From Dehalococcoidia bacterium CG2_30_46_19 (GTDB lineage Bacteria > Chloroflexota > Dehalococcoidia > GIF9 > AB-539-J10), in the NCBI GenBank assembly GCA_001872925.1, contig MNYD01000033.1:1-14838 (forward strand): a DNA stretch of 14,838 nucleotides. Direction: 5' to 3'. The translations under genes were made by a program, and so were the position numbers. Below, piece by piece: positions 8,330 through 14,838 of this stretch. Position 1 is the first letter of the stretch. The number at the start of each line of letters is the position of its first letter. Below the pieces are notes generated by a model. That model was not told the DNA's origin. It did no database searches and saw only the letters and a program-made list of their open reading frames with translations.

Positions 8330-8690
8330 ATTAGGAAATACATTGGTATTGATACCAAGGAAGGGATTATCAGACGGTTCTCTGAATATGTATCTTCTGT
8401 AAAGGCTGTTTTTTTACCAGCGTTGGTATTGATTTTGTCTTTGGTTGAAGGGAAGGACCATATGTATGGGATGCAACAGGTTCAAAGCGCCTGATTAATT
8501 GTCACTGTAACGACAGCGTTTTTAACTGCGGACATAAAAATCCCAAGGTTATCCAAGCCCTTATAGAGAGTCTCAAGGAACTTGATATCGTCAACCATCA
8601 CCTCATCAGTGAGCAGCGAGGTCTTCTAGCTGAAAAACTAGCGGAGCTTATTCCAGGTGATATCCAGGTGATATCAAGTATACCTTTCCA
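8330..8690 (+). pseudogene. Decayed N-terminal fragment of a class III aminotransferase
   Basis: Joining frames gives a good aminotransferase N-terminus: IIRRFSEYVSS, FLPAL, then GIDFVFG, REGPYVWDATG, NDSVFNCGHKNP, LDIVNHHLISEQRG and finally ELIPGDIKYTF, where homology stops. Four lesions are visible. The likely start is ATT at 8330, six bases into a region led by GAGGAGAGG, where ATG is expected. A single-base loss near 8423-8425 shifts frame. An in-frame TGA lies at 8446-8448. An 11-bp tandem duplication (8653-8663 and 8664-8674) shifts frame again. The PLP-lysine half of the enzyme is absent; the permease gene follows on the opposite strand. It belongs to a different aminotransferase subgroup from the intact gene at 12081, so it is not simply a copy of that gene. 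It begins about 20 nt after the tRNA CCA end. Confidence 0.8.
8653..8674. repeat. 11-bp tandem duplication inside the pseudogene
   Basis: The unit ccaggtgatat occurs twice head to tail. Removing one copy restores the frame ELIPGDIKYTF, a sequence typical of class III aminotransferases, so the duplication is a secondary inactivating event. Confidence 0.85.
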
Positions 8691-8754
8691 TCCTTCATAG
8701 ATAAATCCTGTCTGGCTTGTGGCAAAGCGACCTTAATTGCTCAAAAGGTACTTT

Positions 8755-10122
8755 TTAACTACTTATCTCCTCTTCAATGGGTACAGGTTTAAATAGGGGC
8801 TTTTTCATGAAGAATTTTGTCCAGATTACTGAATATGTAAACAGCACTGCAAGCACACCTAGCCCGGCAAGAATCACTTTCGAGCCTGCAAACACAATAA
8901 TTATCAGCGCAAACGCTAATCCAATGATTTGGGGGGCTGGATATAGTGGCACTTTATACGGCCTTTTTGCTTTAGGATATTTACGCCTCAAGATAATTAA
9001 GTCAACACTTATGATAGCGTACATGATTATCCAGACCCAAGCAGCTACTTCAATTAGAAACTCGGGTTGTTCCCCAATGAATATAGAGTATATAAATAGA
9101 GGGAACGTAAGGCCTAGAACAAGAAGTATTGCCCACCATGGGGTTCTGTACTTGGGATGTAGATATCCAAACTTACTTGGAAATAACCCGATCGTAGCCA
9201 TGCTATAATATACCCTTGGAATTTCTGCAGCAGCTGCATTCATCGTAGTCAGGGATACTCCAAGAGCAGCCACCAGCATAGCCACAAGGCCTAGCTTACC
9301 AAAGAGTGTTTGTGCTATCACAATATGAGGGACACTCGTGGCTAACACAACGTCAGGTTTAACATACATAACTCCCGCTAGCCCAAAAATGGCGAAGCAA
9401 CCAAAAATTGTAGCGATGGCAAATGGTATAGCCCTCGGCAGCGTCTTAACAGGGTCCTTTATTTCTTCTACTAACGGTGTTATCCAATCTAGGCCCATAA
9501 AGCAGAATATTCCTAGAAGCATCGTCATTTCTAAAATGTCCATAACGCCCACTCCTTGTGGTATAAATGGTGCAAAGGGGTGAGGTGAAATAACAGTACC
9601 GCTAGCAAACCCCGAAATTCCAAATATCCCCAGAAGTAGGATAATAATCACCATTATGGCGGCAAGTGCTAGCTGAACTACTCCTGAAACTCCGATGCCC
9701 CTAAAATTGAGAAAGACAAAAATGGCAGCGAAAATCAACGGAAATATCCACCAGGGTACACCCGTAAACACAAAATCACTAAATAGGTGTCCAAGGATCA
9801 TGAATTCGACAGGTCCAATAAATATAAAAACTACTAGGTATACAAGGCCTATAGAAATTCCAGGCACTCTACCTAAAGCAGGCATCGTGTAAAAAGCTGC
9901 TGCACCGGCCTTGGGCAGCATTAAAGCAAGTTCCATGAATGATGTGACAAGGCAGAATACTATGATGGCTGCGGCTGCTAAGGGTACAAGGAATCCGGCC
10001 CCCAGATGAGCAAAACCATACATAGTAGCCAGACAGATACTCCCTGATATTGTCAAACCAATACAAATAGCCCAAGTAGGCCAAAATCCTAAAACTCTTT
10101 TAAGACTCTCTTTTTGTTCCAT
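8755..10122 (-). CDS. APC-superfamily amino-acid permease
   Basis: This membrane transporter of 455 residues has about twelve hydrophobic segments. The first helix carries the APC-type glycine-rich break (GLTISGSI, residues 22-29) that contacts the substrate backbone. It is followed by the family sequence MELALMLPKAGA (63-74) at the end of helix 2. The tail RRKYPKAKRPYKVPLYP before the last helices is also typical of amino-acid/polyamine/organocation permeases. It probably imports an amino acid or related amine by proton or sodium symport; specificity is not readable. The ATG at 10122 is preceded by AAGGA about 11 nt upstream, rather far. It lies downstream of the saccharopine dehydrogenase-like gene on the same strand but 311 nt away, so co-transcription is uncertain. 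Its end cuts into the region where the aminotransferase pseudogene loses homology. Confidence 0.88.
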   Translation of the reverse strand: MEQKESLKRVLGFWPTWAICIGLTISGSICLATMYGFAHLGAGFLVPLAAAAIIVFCLVTSFMELALMLPKAGAAAFYTMPALGRVPGISIGLVYLVVFIFIGPVEFMILGHLFSDFVFTGVPWWIFPLIFAAIFVFLNFRGIGVSGVVQLALAAIMVIIILLLGIFGISGFASGTVISPHPFAPFIPQGVGVMDILEMTMLLGIFCFMGLDWITPLVEEIKDPVKTLPRAIPFAIATIFGCFAIFGLAGVMYVKPDVVLATSVPHIVIAQTLFGKLGLVAMLVAALGVSLTTMNAAAAEIPRVYYSMATIGLFPSKFGYLHPKYRTPWWAILLVLGLTFPLFIYSIFIGEQPEFLIEVAAWVWIIMYAIISVDLIILRRKYPKAKRPYKVPLYPAPQIIGLAFALIIIVFAGSKVILAGLGVLAVLFTYSVIWTKFFMKKPLFKPVPIEEEISS

Positions 10123-10433
10123 AACTTAGTTATTCCTTTCTACTTACAATTCAAGTAAATGCCATAGCAATCTTCGCTTAAGCCGCCCTCTCAAGCCAAT
10201 CACCAATATCTTAGGTTATCTCCTGAGACGCCTCGCCGATGTGTCCCCTAAATTCAACTATATCTCAGCATCTATGATTAACCGCAAAATTCGTTATACT
10301 TCCCTCTCCGGGAGAGTCCGGGGGAGAGGGAAAAATTACAGTCATCTAACTTCTCCCTTTAAGGGAGAGGAATTTATGTGAAATTACATCCAAAAGCATA
10401 ATCCTGAAATGCTAGAGATTAGCTTCTATTATG
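10123..10433. other. Intergenic region with a paired-hairpin element
   Basis: No convincing gene is present between the permease and the oxidoreductase, both on the minus strand. The main content is the double inverted repeat at 10299-10373, listed separately. The permease Shine-Dalgarno lies at the left end. No clear promoter stands before the permease. Confidence 0.6.
10299..10373. repeat. Paired-hairpin repeat with imperfect terminal inverted repeats
   Basis: Hairpin one pairs TCCCTCTCC (10301-10309) with GGAGAGGGA (10323-10331), nine perfect pairs. Its left arm can alternatively pair CTCTCC with GGAGAG at 10311-10316. Hairpin two pairs TCTCCCTT (10352-10359) with AAGGGAGA (10361-10368). 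The outer ends, TTCCCTCTCC and GGAGAGGAA, are imperfect inverted copies of each other, so the whole resembles a small dispersed palindromic element of MITE or REP kind. No T-run follows either stem on the minus strand, so it does not look like a simple terminator of the oxidoreductase gene. Confidence 0.6.
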
Positions 10434-11612
10434 TTATAAGGAGATGGGTTCTGCCTTAGTTTCCTCCACGGGTATATCCTTGATTAACTCCTGGAAAAAT
10501 ATCTTTGGGTCAACAATGCCCTCGGGAGCAAACACACCCTTCCCTTTAATCTGTCCTTGGGGGAACATTAAAACTCCCAGCACTGCCGGCAAGGAGGTAA
10601 TCAAGTCTGCTGCAGCACCACAACCATAAACATATCGCATAGGTTTACCCTGCCTCTCCCCTTTTACCGCAGTCCTGAGCACTACCCCGGTGAGACCAAA
10701 TTCTCCATACGGCGCTACCTCCTTTAATATAGCCTCTATGTCTTCTGGAGCAGCCAACTCCGCCATATCTAAAAATAAGCTGGTCACAATACTTCTAGCA
10801 GACATTGAAATCCCGCCTATGGTAACTTCTTTCAAGCTGCTAAGACCAGCCGTGACAAAAAATTTTGCGGCCTCGGCAAGCATATCAGGCCAGATGCCAC
10901 CTTTATTGCATACCATTTTCACCCCTTTTATGTATCTCGGGATGGTTATCGGCTCAGGATGCCCGACATGACAGACCTGAAACCTGCCTATCGGTGGAAC
11001 GAATTCAATTATTTCCGGTCCTGAGTTTGCCTTAATTTCCACCCATTTGCTATCCTGGTAAGTCAACACCTTTCCAGTAACAGCATGGAAATAATGGTCA
11101 ACAATTGCCGGCCCTTGTGTGGGGTCCACCCCACTCCACGCCCAGGAGGTATGAACTTCATCCACTCTATCCAACTTGTTGGCACCATACCGCGCCATTA
11201 CATTCGTTATCCCCGGCGTGGCTCCCAAACCTATTATTATAGTAACACCGGCCTTCCTAGCCTCACTATTAAGATTAAGGCAGCTTTGCGTGGCGTCCCA
11301 GTCATCGCATATATCTACCAGGTTTGTTTTTGTCTCTATGGCAGCCTTCACTACCTTTTCACCAAAAACATGGAATGGCCCAAGTGTGCTCAACACAACA
11401 TCGGCACCTTTCATCACATCAACAAGGCTTTTATGTTCACTGGCATCCACCATTTTCACCGATGTTTTACCGCCTACCTCGGTAGCAAGCTTGTTAGCTG
11501 CCTCAACATTCTTATCGGCGATGACCACCTCGATATCAGGTGCTCTCTTCGTTAACTCACGCACCCCACAAGCTCCGATATGCCCTGCTCCTCCTAAAGC
11601 AACTACTTTCAT
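10434..11612 (-). CDS. Saccharopine dehydrogenase-like NAD(P)-dependent oxidoreductase
   Basis: The 392-residue protein opens with a Rossmann nucleotide-binding motif, GGAGHIGACG (7-16). Next come an acidic residue at the end of the second strand (VVIADKN) and VLSTLGPFHVFG, sequences typical of the saccharopine dehydrogenase NADP-binding family. NLVDICDDWDAT and GLGATPGITNVMA mark the substrate-side fold. Family members oxidise or reduce amino acids linked through a secondary amine, or related imino and keto acids; the precise substrate is unknown. The start at the ATG 11612 is well supported because a perfect AGGAGG (11617-11622) lies 4 nt upstream. A longer reading from TTG 11627 would put that site inside the gene. 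It lies upstream of the permease and divergent from the aminotransferase, which suggests a joint role in amino-acid conversion. Confidence 0.85.
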   Translation of the reverse strand: MKVVALGGAGHIGACGVRELTKRAPDIEVVIADKNVEAANKLATEVGGKTSVKMVDASEHKSLVDVMKGADVVLSTLGPFHVFGEKVVKAAIETKTNLVDICDDWDATQSCLNLNSEARKAGVTIIIGLGATPGITNVMARYGANKLDRVDEVHTSWAWSGVDPTQGPAIVDHYFHAVTGKVLTYQDSKWVEIKANSGPEIIEFVPPIGRFQVCHVGHPEPITIPRYIKGVKMVCNKGGIWPDMLAEAAKFFVTAGLSSLKEVTIGGISMSARSIVTSLFLDMAELAAPEDIEAILKEVAPYGEFGLTGVVLRTAVKGERQGKPMRYVYGCGAAADLITSLPAVLGVLMFPQGQIKGKGVFAPEGIVDPKIFFQELIKDIPVEETKAEPISL

Positions 11613-11616
11613 TTTT

Positions 11617-11622
11617 CCTCCT
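11617..11622 (-). promoter_or_regulatory. Shine-Dalgarno fixing the oxidoreductase start
   Basis: AGGAGG on the minus strand, 4 nt before the ATG at 11612. It excludes the in-frame TTG at 11627 as the main start. Confidence 0.85.
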
Positions 11623-11950
11623 TTCAACTTTTTTATTTAGCCTTTCCTCTCGTGCCTTCTTTTAGTTTCTGTTTCTAGCTACTATTAGATTATATTTTCA
11701 CTTCCTTTTATTTATTTTGAAGCATAATAATACACTCCTTATACCAAATACAATACCAAAAGGCCCAGCGATCTAAACTTCCCCCTGCTTACACTTTCCC
11801 CCTAGATTGGATGGTTCTTGATCATTTGTATGCTAAGTCTAAACACCTAACCTTTCCGTGAGTTCCTTAACATGAGCTTTAGATTTTTCCAATCTCTGCG
11901 ATGACATCTCATTAAGCCATAAATGGTGGAAAAACAGGAGAATTACTGTG

Positions 11951-11979
11951 TTGACACACCATCCTCACTGGATTAAGAT
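11951..11979 (+). promoter_or_regulatory. Sigma70-type promoter of the aminotransferase
   Basis: A perfect -35 TTGACA (11951-11956) and TAAGAT (11974-11979) are 17 nt apart. Transcription would begin near 11986, leaving a leader of about 95 nt. This leader contrasts with the short ones of the two left-hand plus-strand genes. Confidence 0.6.
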
Positions 11980-11986
11980 TCAAATG

Positions 11987-12051
11987 CTTATCCTGACATG
12001 CTAAAAAATTCTTCAATTAGAAAGTTTTACAATTGTCTCACCAGGGATAAG
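11987..12051 (+). other. Possible folded mRNA leader
   Basis: CTTATCCTG (11987-11995) can pair with CAGGGATAAG (12042-12051), seven pairs plus two after a one-base bulge, enclosing an AT-rich loop with smaller inverted repeats such as CAATT/AATTG. It lies wholly between the predicted transcription start and the ribosome-binding site. No known riboswitch is recognised, and such a stem can arise by chance. Confidence 0.25.
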
Positions 12052-12065
12052 AAATAAAACATAAT

Positions 12066-12071
12066 AGGAGG
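12066..12071 (+). promoter_or_regulatory. Shine-Dalgarno of the aminotransferase
   Basis: Perfect AGGAGG, 9 nt before the ATG at 12081, fixing the start of the aminotransferase gene. Confidence 0.8.
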
Positions 12072-12080
12072 TTAAGCTTT

Positions 12081-13469
12081 ATGATATCAATCGGGAGTTC
12101 AAAAATTAACGGGATTGTGGAACGGGAAGAGTCGCGCTATGTAGCAGAACGACCAAAATCACGGGCATTATTTGAGAGAGCGAAAAAGTCTCTCCTTGGG
12201 GGTGTCCCGATGACCTGGATGAATGTTTGGCCAGGGCCTTTTCCCGTCTTTGTAAAGGAAGGGAAAGGGACCTATTTGACGGATGTGGATGGCCATCGTT
12301 ACCTTGACCTGTGCCTTGGGGATACCGGAGCGATGTTCGGATACTCGCAGACAGCGGTGTTCGAAGCAATAAAGGAGCAGATGCCCAAAGGTATGGCCCA
12401 CATGCTTCCCACGGAAGACTCTATCTGGGTCGGGGAAGAATTGAAGAGACGCTTCAAACTGCCATACTGGCAGATTGTGATGACAGCTACGGATGCCAAC
12501 AGGTTTGCAATCCATGTAGCCCGCCAGGTAACCGGACGGAAGCTGACCCTGGTATATAATGGTTGCTACCATGGCAGTGTGGACGAAGCATTAGTTGCTA
12601 TCTTTGAGGGAACAACCATCAACAATCCTTATAGCATGGGTCCACTCCTGGATAATCCTGAACAAATGACGCGTGTAATCGAATTTAATGACATTGCTGC
12701 ATTAGAGAAAGCACTGTCACCCCGGGATATCGCCTGTATGCTGGCAGAGCCGGCAATGACAGATGTAGGGATAATCCATCCTGCCCCCGGTTATCATGAA
12801 GCTCTAAGGGACCTGACCCGGCGTTTTGGCACCCTGCTCATTATGGATGAAACACATTCCCTTTGTGCTGGTCCAGCAGGGCTCACCGGTGAATTGGGTC
12901 TTGAGCCAGATATGTTAGTGCTTGGTAAGGCAATTGCGGCAGGATTTCCGGCAGCTGTTTTTGGCTTCAGCCAGGAGATTGGCGATAAGCTCAATGCCCG
13001 CATACCATGGCAAAATTTCTTCGGCTTTGGAGGAACATTGTCCGGCAACGCAACAGCAGCAGCCGCGATAAAGGCAGCACTCAAGCGTGTCATAACCCAG
13101 GCGAATTATGACAAGATGATTCCTCTTGCTCAGCGTCTAGCCGAAGGGATCGAGAAGATAATAAAGGATGCTGACCTACCCTGGTATGTTGCCCGCCTCG
13201 GCTGCAGGGTAGAATTCCGCTTCCGAGCGACTCCGCCAAAGAATGGAAGAGAGGCCCTCTTCGAAGAGGATGCTAGTAACCAGGGGGATTTGTTGAAAGA
13301 CGGACTGACCGGGCCGCTTGAGAAACTGATTCATCTATATTTAGCCAACCGCGGCATCTTACTCTCGCCATATCATGACATGGCATTAATCTCCCCCGAA
13401 ACTACATCTGCTGATGTAGACTACTATCTCAAGATACTAGCTGAATGCGTAAACGAGTTGATTGCTTAG
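12081..13469 (+). CDS. Class III PLP-dependent aminotransferase (GSA-aminomutase-like)
   Basis: This is a fold-type I PLP enzyme of 462 residues in the class III aminotransferase family. Motifs run in order: GGVPMTWM (40-47), TDVDGHRYLDLCLGDTGAMFG (67-87), the cofactor-phosphate region TATDANRFA (135-143), YNGCYHG (159-165) for ring stacking, DETHS (256-260) with D256 for the pyridine nitrogen, the Schiff-base lysine K283 in LGKAIAAGFP, and GGTLSGN (317-323). The fold resembles glutamate-1-semialdehyde aminomutase. The catalytic surroundings differ (TATDAN instead of the usual SGTEA-type loop), and no other haem-pathway gene is nearby, so it is probably an aminotransferase or aminomutase acting on another amino acid. 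The start has a perfect AGGAGG 9 nt upstream and its own promoter. It is divergent from the oxidoreductase and permease genes. Confidence 0.88.
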   Translation: MISIGSSKINGIVEREESRYVAERPKSRALFERAKKSLLGGVPMTWMNVWPGPFPVFVKEGKGTYLTDVDGHRYLDLCLGDTGAMFGYSQTAVFEAIKEQMPKGMAHMLPTEDSIWVGEELKRRFKLPYWQIVMTATDANRFAIHVARQVTGRKLTLVYNGCYHGSVDEALVAIFEGTTINNPYSMGPLLDNPEQMTRVIEFNDIAALEKALSPRDIACMLAEPAMTDVGIIHPAPGYHEALRDLTRRFGTLLIMDETHSLCAGPAGLTGELGLEPDMLVLGKAIAAGFPAAVFGFSQEIGDKLNARIPWQNFFGFGGTLSGNATAAAAIKAALKRVITQANYDKMIPLAQRLAEGIEKIIKDADLPWYVARLGCRVEFRFRATPPKNGREALFEEDASNQGDLLKDGLTGPLEKLIHLYLANRGILLSPYHDMALISPETTSADVDYYLKILAECVNELIA

Positions 13470-13862
13470 TATGATATGAATAAAATTTAAATAATAATGG
13501 GACAGATCTTGATATCACATCCAGGTTGGGATTGATGGGCAGATATCTAACCAGAGCTTATTGATATCGCAAACAGATTCTTTACCACAGAGGCAAAGGA
13601 GCCAGGCATAGCTCCTGTTACACAAAAGGAAGTGCGCTCATATTACAGGCAAGATGCCATGATATGGAGGATATATACCCTGCTCTTCGGGAACTTGACC
13701 GCTTTATCTATACCAGAATACTGCACAAACTGTACGTGTATATACTGCCCGGTAAAATAAAACGGTGAGTCTTTGCTTGGAAGGCAGGCTAGTGACAGAA
13801 TTTAATCTATGATGAAGAAGGGGATAATGCAGTATACTTAAAGCATATTGTGAGTCCAATAT
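13470..13862. other. Gap with possible decayed coding remnants
   Basis: No intact gene is supported. In one plus-strand frame, about 13550-13757, the translation reads PELIDIANRFFTTEAKEPG and on through VTQKEVRSYYRQDAM. In another frame, about 13655-13768, it reads HDMEDIYPALRELDRFIYTR before a stop. Both look more protein-like than chance but have no start codon with a ribosome site, and I do not recognise the family. They may be frameshifted parts of one dead gene. A TATACT at 13833-13838 could be the -10 box of tRNA-Ser(GGA), without a clear -35. No terminator hairpin is seen after the aminotransferase. Confidence 0.35.
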
Positions 13863-13952
<90 letters not shown>

Positions 13953-14021
13953 GAATGTGGAAGGAAAGTTCGTGTATACCGAAGCTAGGCGAAACGGCGG
14001 GCATAATAAAAAGAGGGTACA

Positions 14022-14838
14022 ATGGCTAATCAAAAGATAAGTTTTAAAACCGAAAAAGAGCTTCAGGAAGTAATCTTGCAAGAAAAAGCAAGAGGAACTC
14101 TTGATTTAGAAATTGGAAAGATGTATGGAGTCACATTTAGATATATTGAACGTCTTATTACTAAATCACAGGGTATTAACATTAGTTCTTTAAAGGTTTC
14201 TAAAAAAATAAAAAACCTTTATCCAAAAGATTTTAAGGAAGAACAAACTACGGCCTGGAGTTTTAAGCAACGAGGCAATTGGGCAACTCATAGTGGGGAA
14301 TACAGAGGAAACTGGTCTCCTTATATCCCAAGGAATGTGATTCTTAAATATTCAAAGCCTGGCGAGTTAGTTTTAGATTATTTTTGTGGTGCTGGAACAA
14401 CTGTTGTAGAATGCAAACTTTTGGGAAGAAGGTGCATAGCTTTTGATATTAACGATAAAGCTATTGAATTAGCAAAGAAGAATGTAGATTTTAATGCATC
14501 GTTACAACAACTTACCTTAATTGACGAAAAAAAACATCCTCAAATTTATGAACCTGAATTATTGGTCGGCGATGCCAGGGATTTATCATTCTTGCAGGAT
14601 AACTCGGTGGATTTGATCTGTGCTCATCCTCCTTATGCAAATATAATTCATTACACTGACTCCAAAGAAGGAGATTTATCATTTTTTGATATAGATGATT
14701 TTTTAAAAGAAATGACTAAAGTTGCTAAAGAGAGCTTTAGAGTACTGAAGCCTGGAAGACAATGTGCTATCTTGATAGGGGATACACGTAGGAAGAAACA
14801 TGTAATTCCTTTAGGATTTAAACTTATAAATGTTTATC
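14022..14838 (+). CDS. DNA amino-methyltransferase (N6-adenine/N4-cytosine type), 3' partial
   Basis: The gene has 272 codons to the window edge with no stop. It opens with ATG after GAGGG (Shine-Dalgarno, about 14013-14017). Residues 11-60 are helical and may form a helix-turn-helix-like unit. Methyltransferase motif X-like sequence RGNWSPYIPRNVILKYSKPG is at 95-114, followed by SAM-binding motif I LDYFCGAGTT (118-127), FDIN (141-144), GDARDL (183-188) and the catalytic motif IV as HPPY (202-205). Motif I before IV, with an amino-MTase xPPY tetrad, indicates methylation of an exocyclic amino group in DNA. HPPY rather than DPPY or SPPY is a less common variant. Bases 14101-14160 contain 16 G/C of 60, against 29 of 60 at 12241-12300, which suggests foreign origin. 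It starts 70 nt after the tRNA-Ser. A restriction enzyme may follow beyond the edge, but that cannot be seen. Confidence 0.85.
   Translation, partial: MANQKISFKTEKELQEVILQEKARGTLDLEIGKMYGVTFRYIERLITKSQGINISSLKVSKKIKNLYPKDFKEEQTTAWSFKQRGNWATHSGEYRGNWSPYIPRNVILKYSKPGELVLDYFCGAGTTVVECKLLGRRCIAFDINDKAIELAKKNVDFNASLQQLTLIDEKKHPQIYEPELLVGDARDLSFLQDNSVDLICAHPPYANIIHYTDSKEGDLSFFDIDDFLKEMTKVAKESFRVLKPGRQCAILIGDTRRKKHVIPLGFKLINVY

Larger units (their letters stand above)
11613..12080. other. Divergent intergenic region
   Basis: This gap holds the control regions of the divergent oxidoreductase and aminotransferase genes. On the minus strand a perfect TATAAT at 11689-11694 could be the oxidoreductase -10 box, but no good -35 is present. 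On the plus strand the aminotransferase promoter, leader and Shine-Dalgarno lie to the right. Around 11839-11910 the minus strand reads as a short coding-like tail (SSQRLEKSKAHVKELTERLG, then V and stop) with a stop upstream at about 11957; it may be a gene remnant or chance. Nothing else is recognised. Confidence 0.5.

Noticed and set aside
8282..8494. 70-residue plus-strand open frame starting inside tRNA-Ser(CGA)
   Set aside because: Its first part is tRNA sequence. The rest is the first frame of the aminotransferase pseudogene before the frameshift, so it is not an independent gene.
8777..9208. 143-residue plus-strand open frame
   Set aside because: It lies fully antisense to the permease, and its composition is what the complement of membrane-helix codons gives.
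10301..10331. Rho-independent terminator for the minus-strand oxidoreductase
   Set aside because: The stem is strong, but on the minus strand it is not followed by a T-run; the neighbouring run of A on the plus strand lies on the wrong side.
11085..11640. Two plus-strand open frames of about 155 residues
   Set aside because: Both are shadows of the well-supported minus-strand oxidoreductase and have no ribosome site or recognisable motif.

Overview
The window looks like bacterial chromosome of moderate GC, and the gene content would fit Chloroflexota (Dehalococcoidia or a relative). That placement is inferred from the company of a B12-binding radical SAM protein, an endonuclease IV-like barrel, FtsH, a polyprenyl synthase and a MetRS with a KRLSTS signature. 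No single sequence proves it. Strand use is mixed and the operons are short.

Left part (1-8183), mostly core genes. A B12-binding radical SAM gene runs off the left edge on the minus strand; its end is disturbed by an exact 52-bp tandem duplication. Divergent from it are an endonuclease IV/sugar isomerase-like TIM barrel and ftsH. Both have sigma70-type promoters lying almost on the start codon, so their mRNAs should be nearly leaderless. Convergent with ftsH is a minus-strand pair, metG followed 5 nt later by a long-chain polyprenyl diphosphate synthase. Next comes a CaCA-type cation exchanger with a TTG start.

Middle part (8222-13951), bounded by two same-strand serine tRNAs, CGA on the left and GGA on the right, whose last 29 bases are identical. 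Between them are a decayed class III aminotransferase fragment, an APC-family amino-acid permease, a saccharopine dehydrogenase-like oxidoreductase and, divergent from these, an intact class III (GSA-aminomutase-like) aminotransferase with a good promoter and Shine-Dalgarno. Together they look like an accessory amino-acid uptake and conversion module with unknown substrate. A paired-hairpin element and several stretches of apparently decayed DNA lie in the gaps.

Right edge (14022-14838): an AT-rich N-terminal part of an amino-methyltransferase (motif I, then HPPY) begins 70 nt after the second tRNA-Ser and is cut by the window end. It is probably the edge of a restriction-modification or other mobile segment at the tRNA. 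I see no CRISPR array, rRNA gene or intact insertion sequence. I cannot demonstrate a wholly new system. The strongest leads are the tRNA-Ser-bounded accessory segment, the methyltransferase leading off the right edge, and the leaderless promoter architecture.
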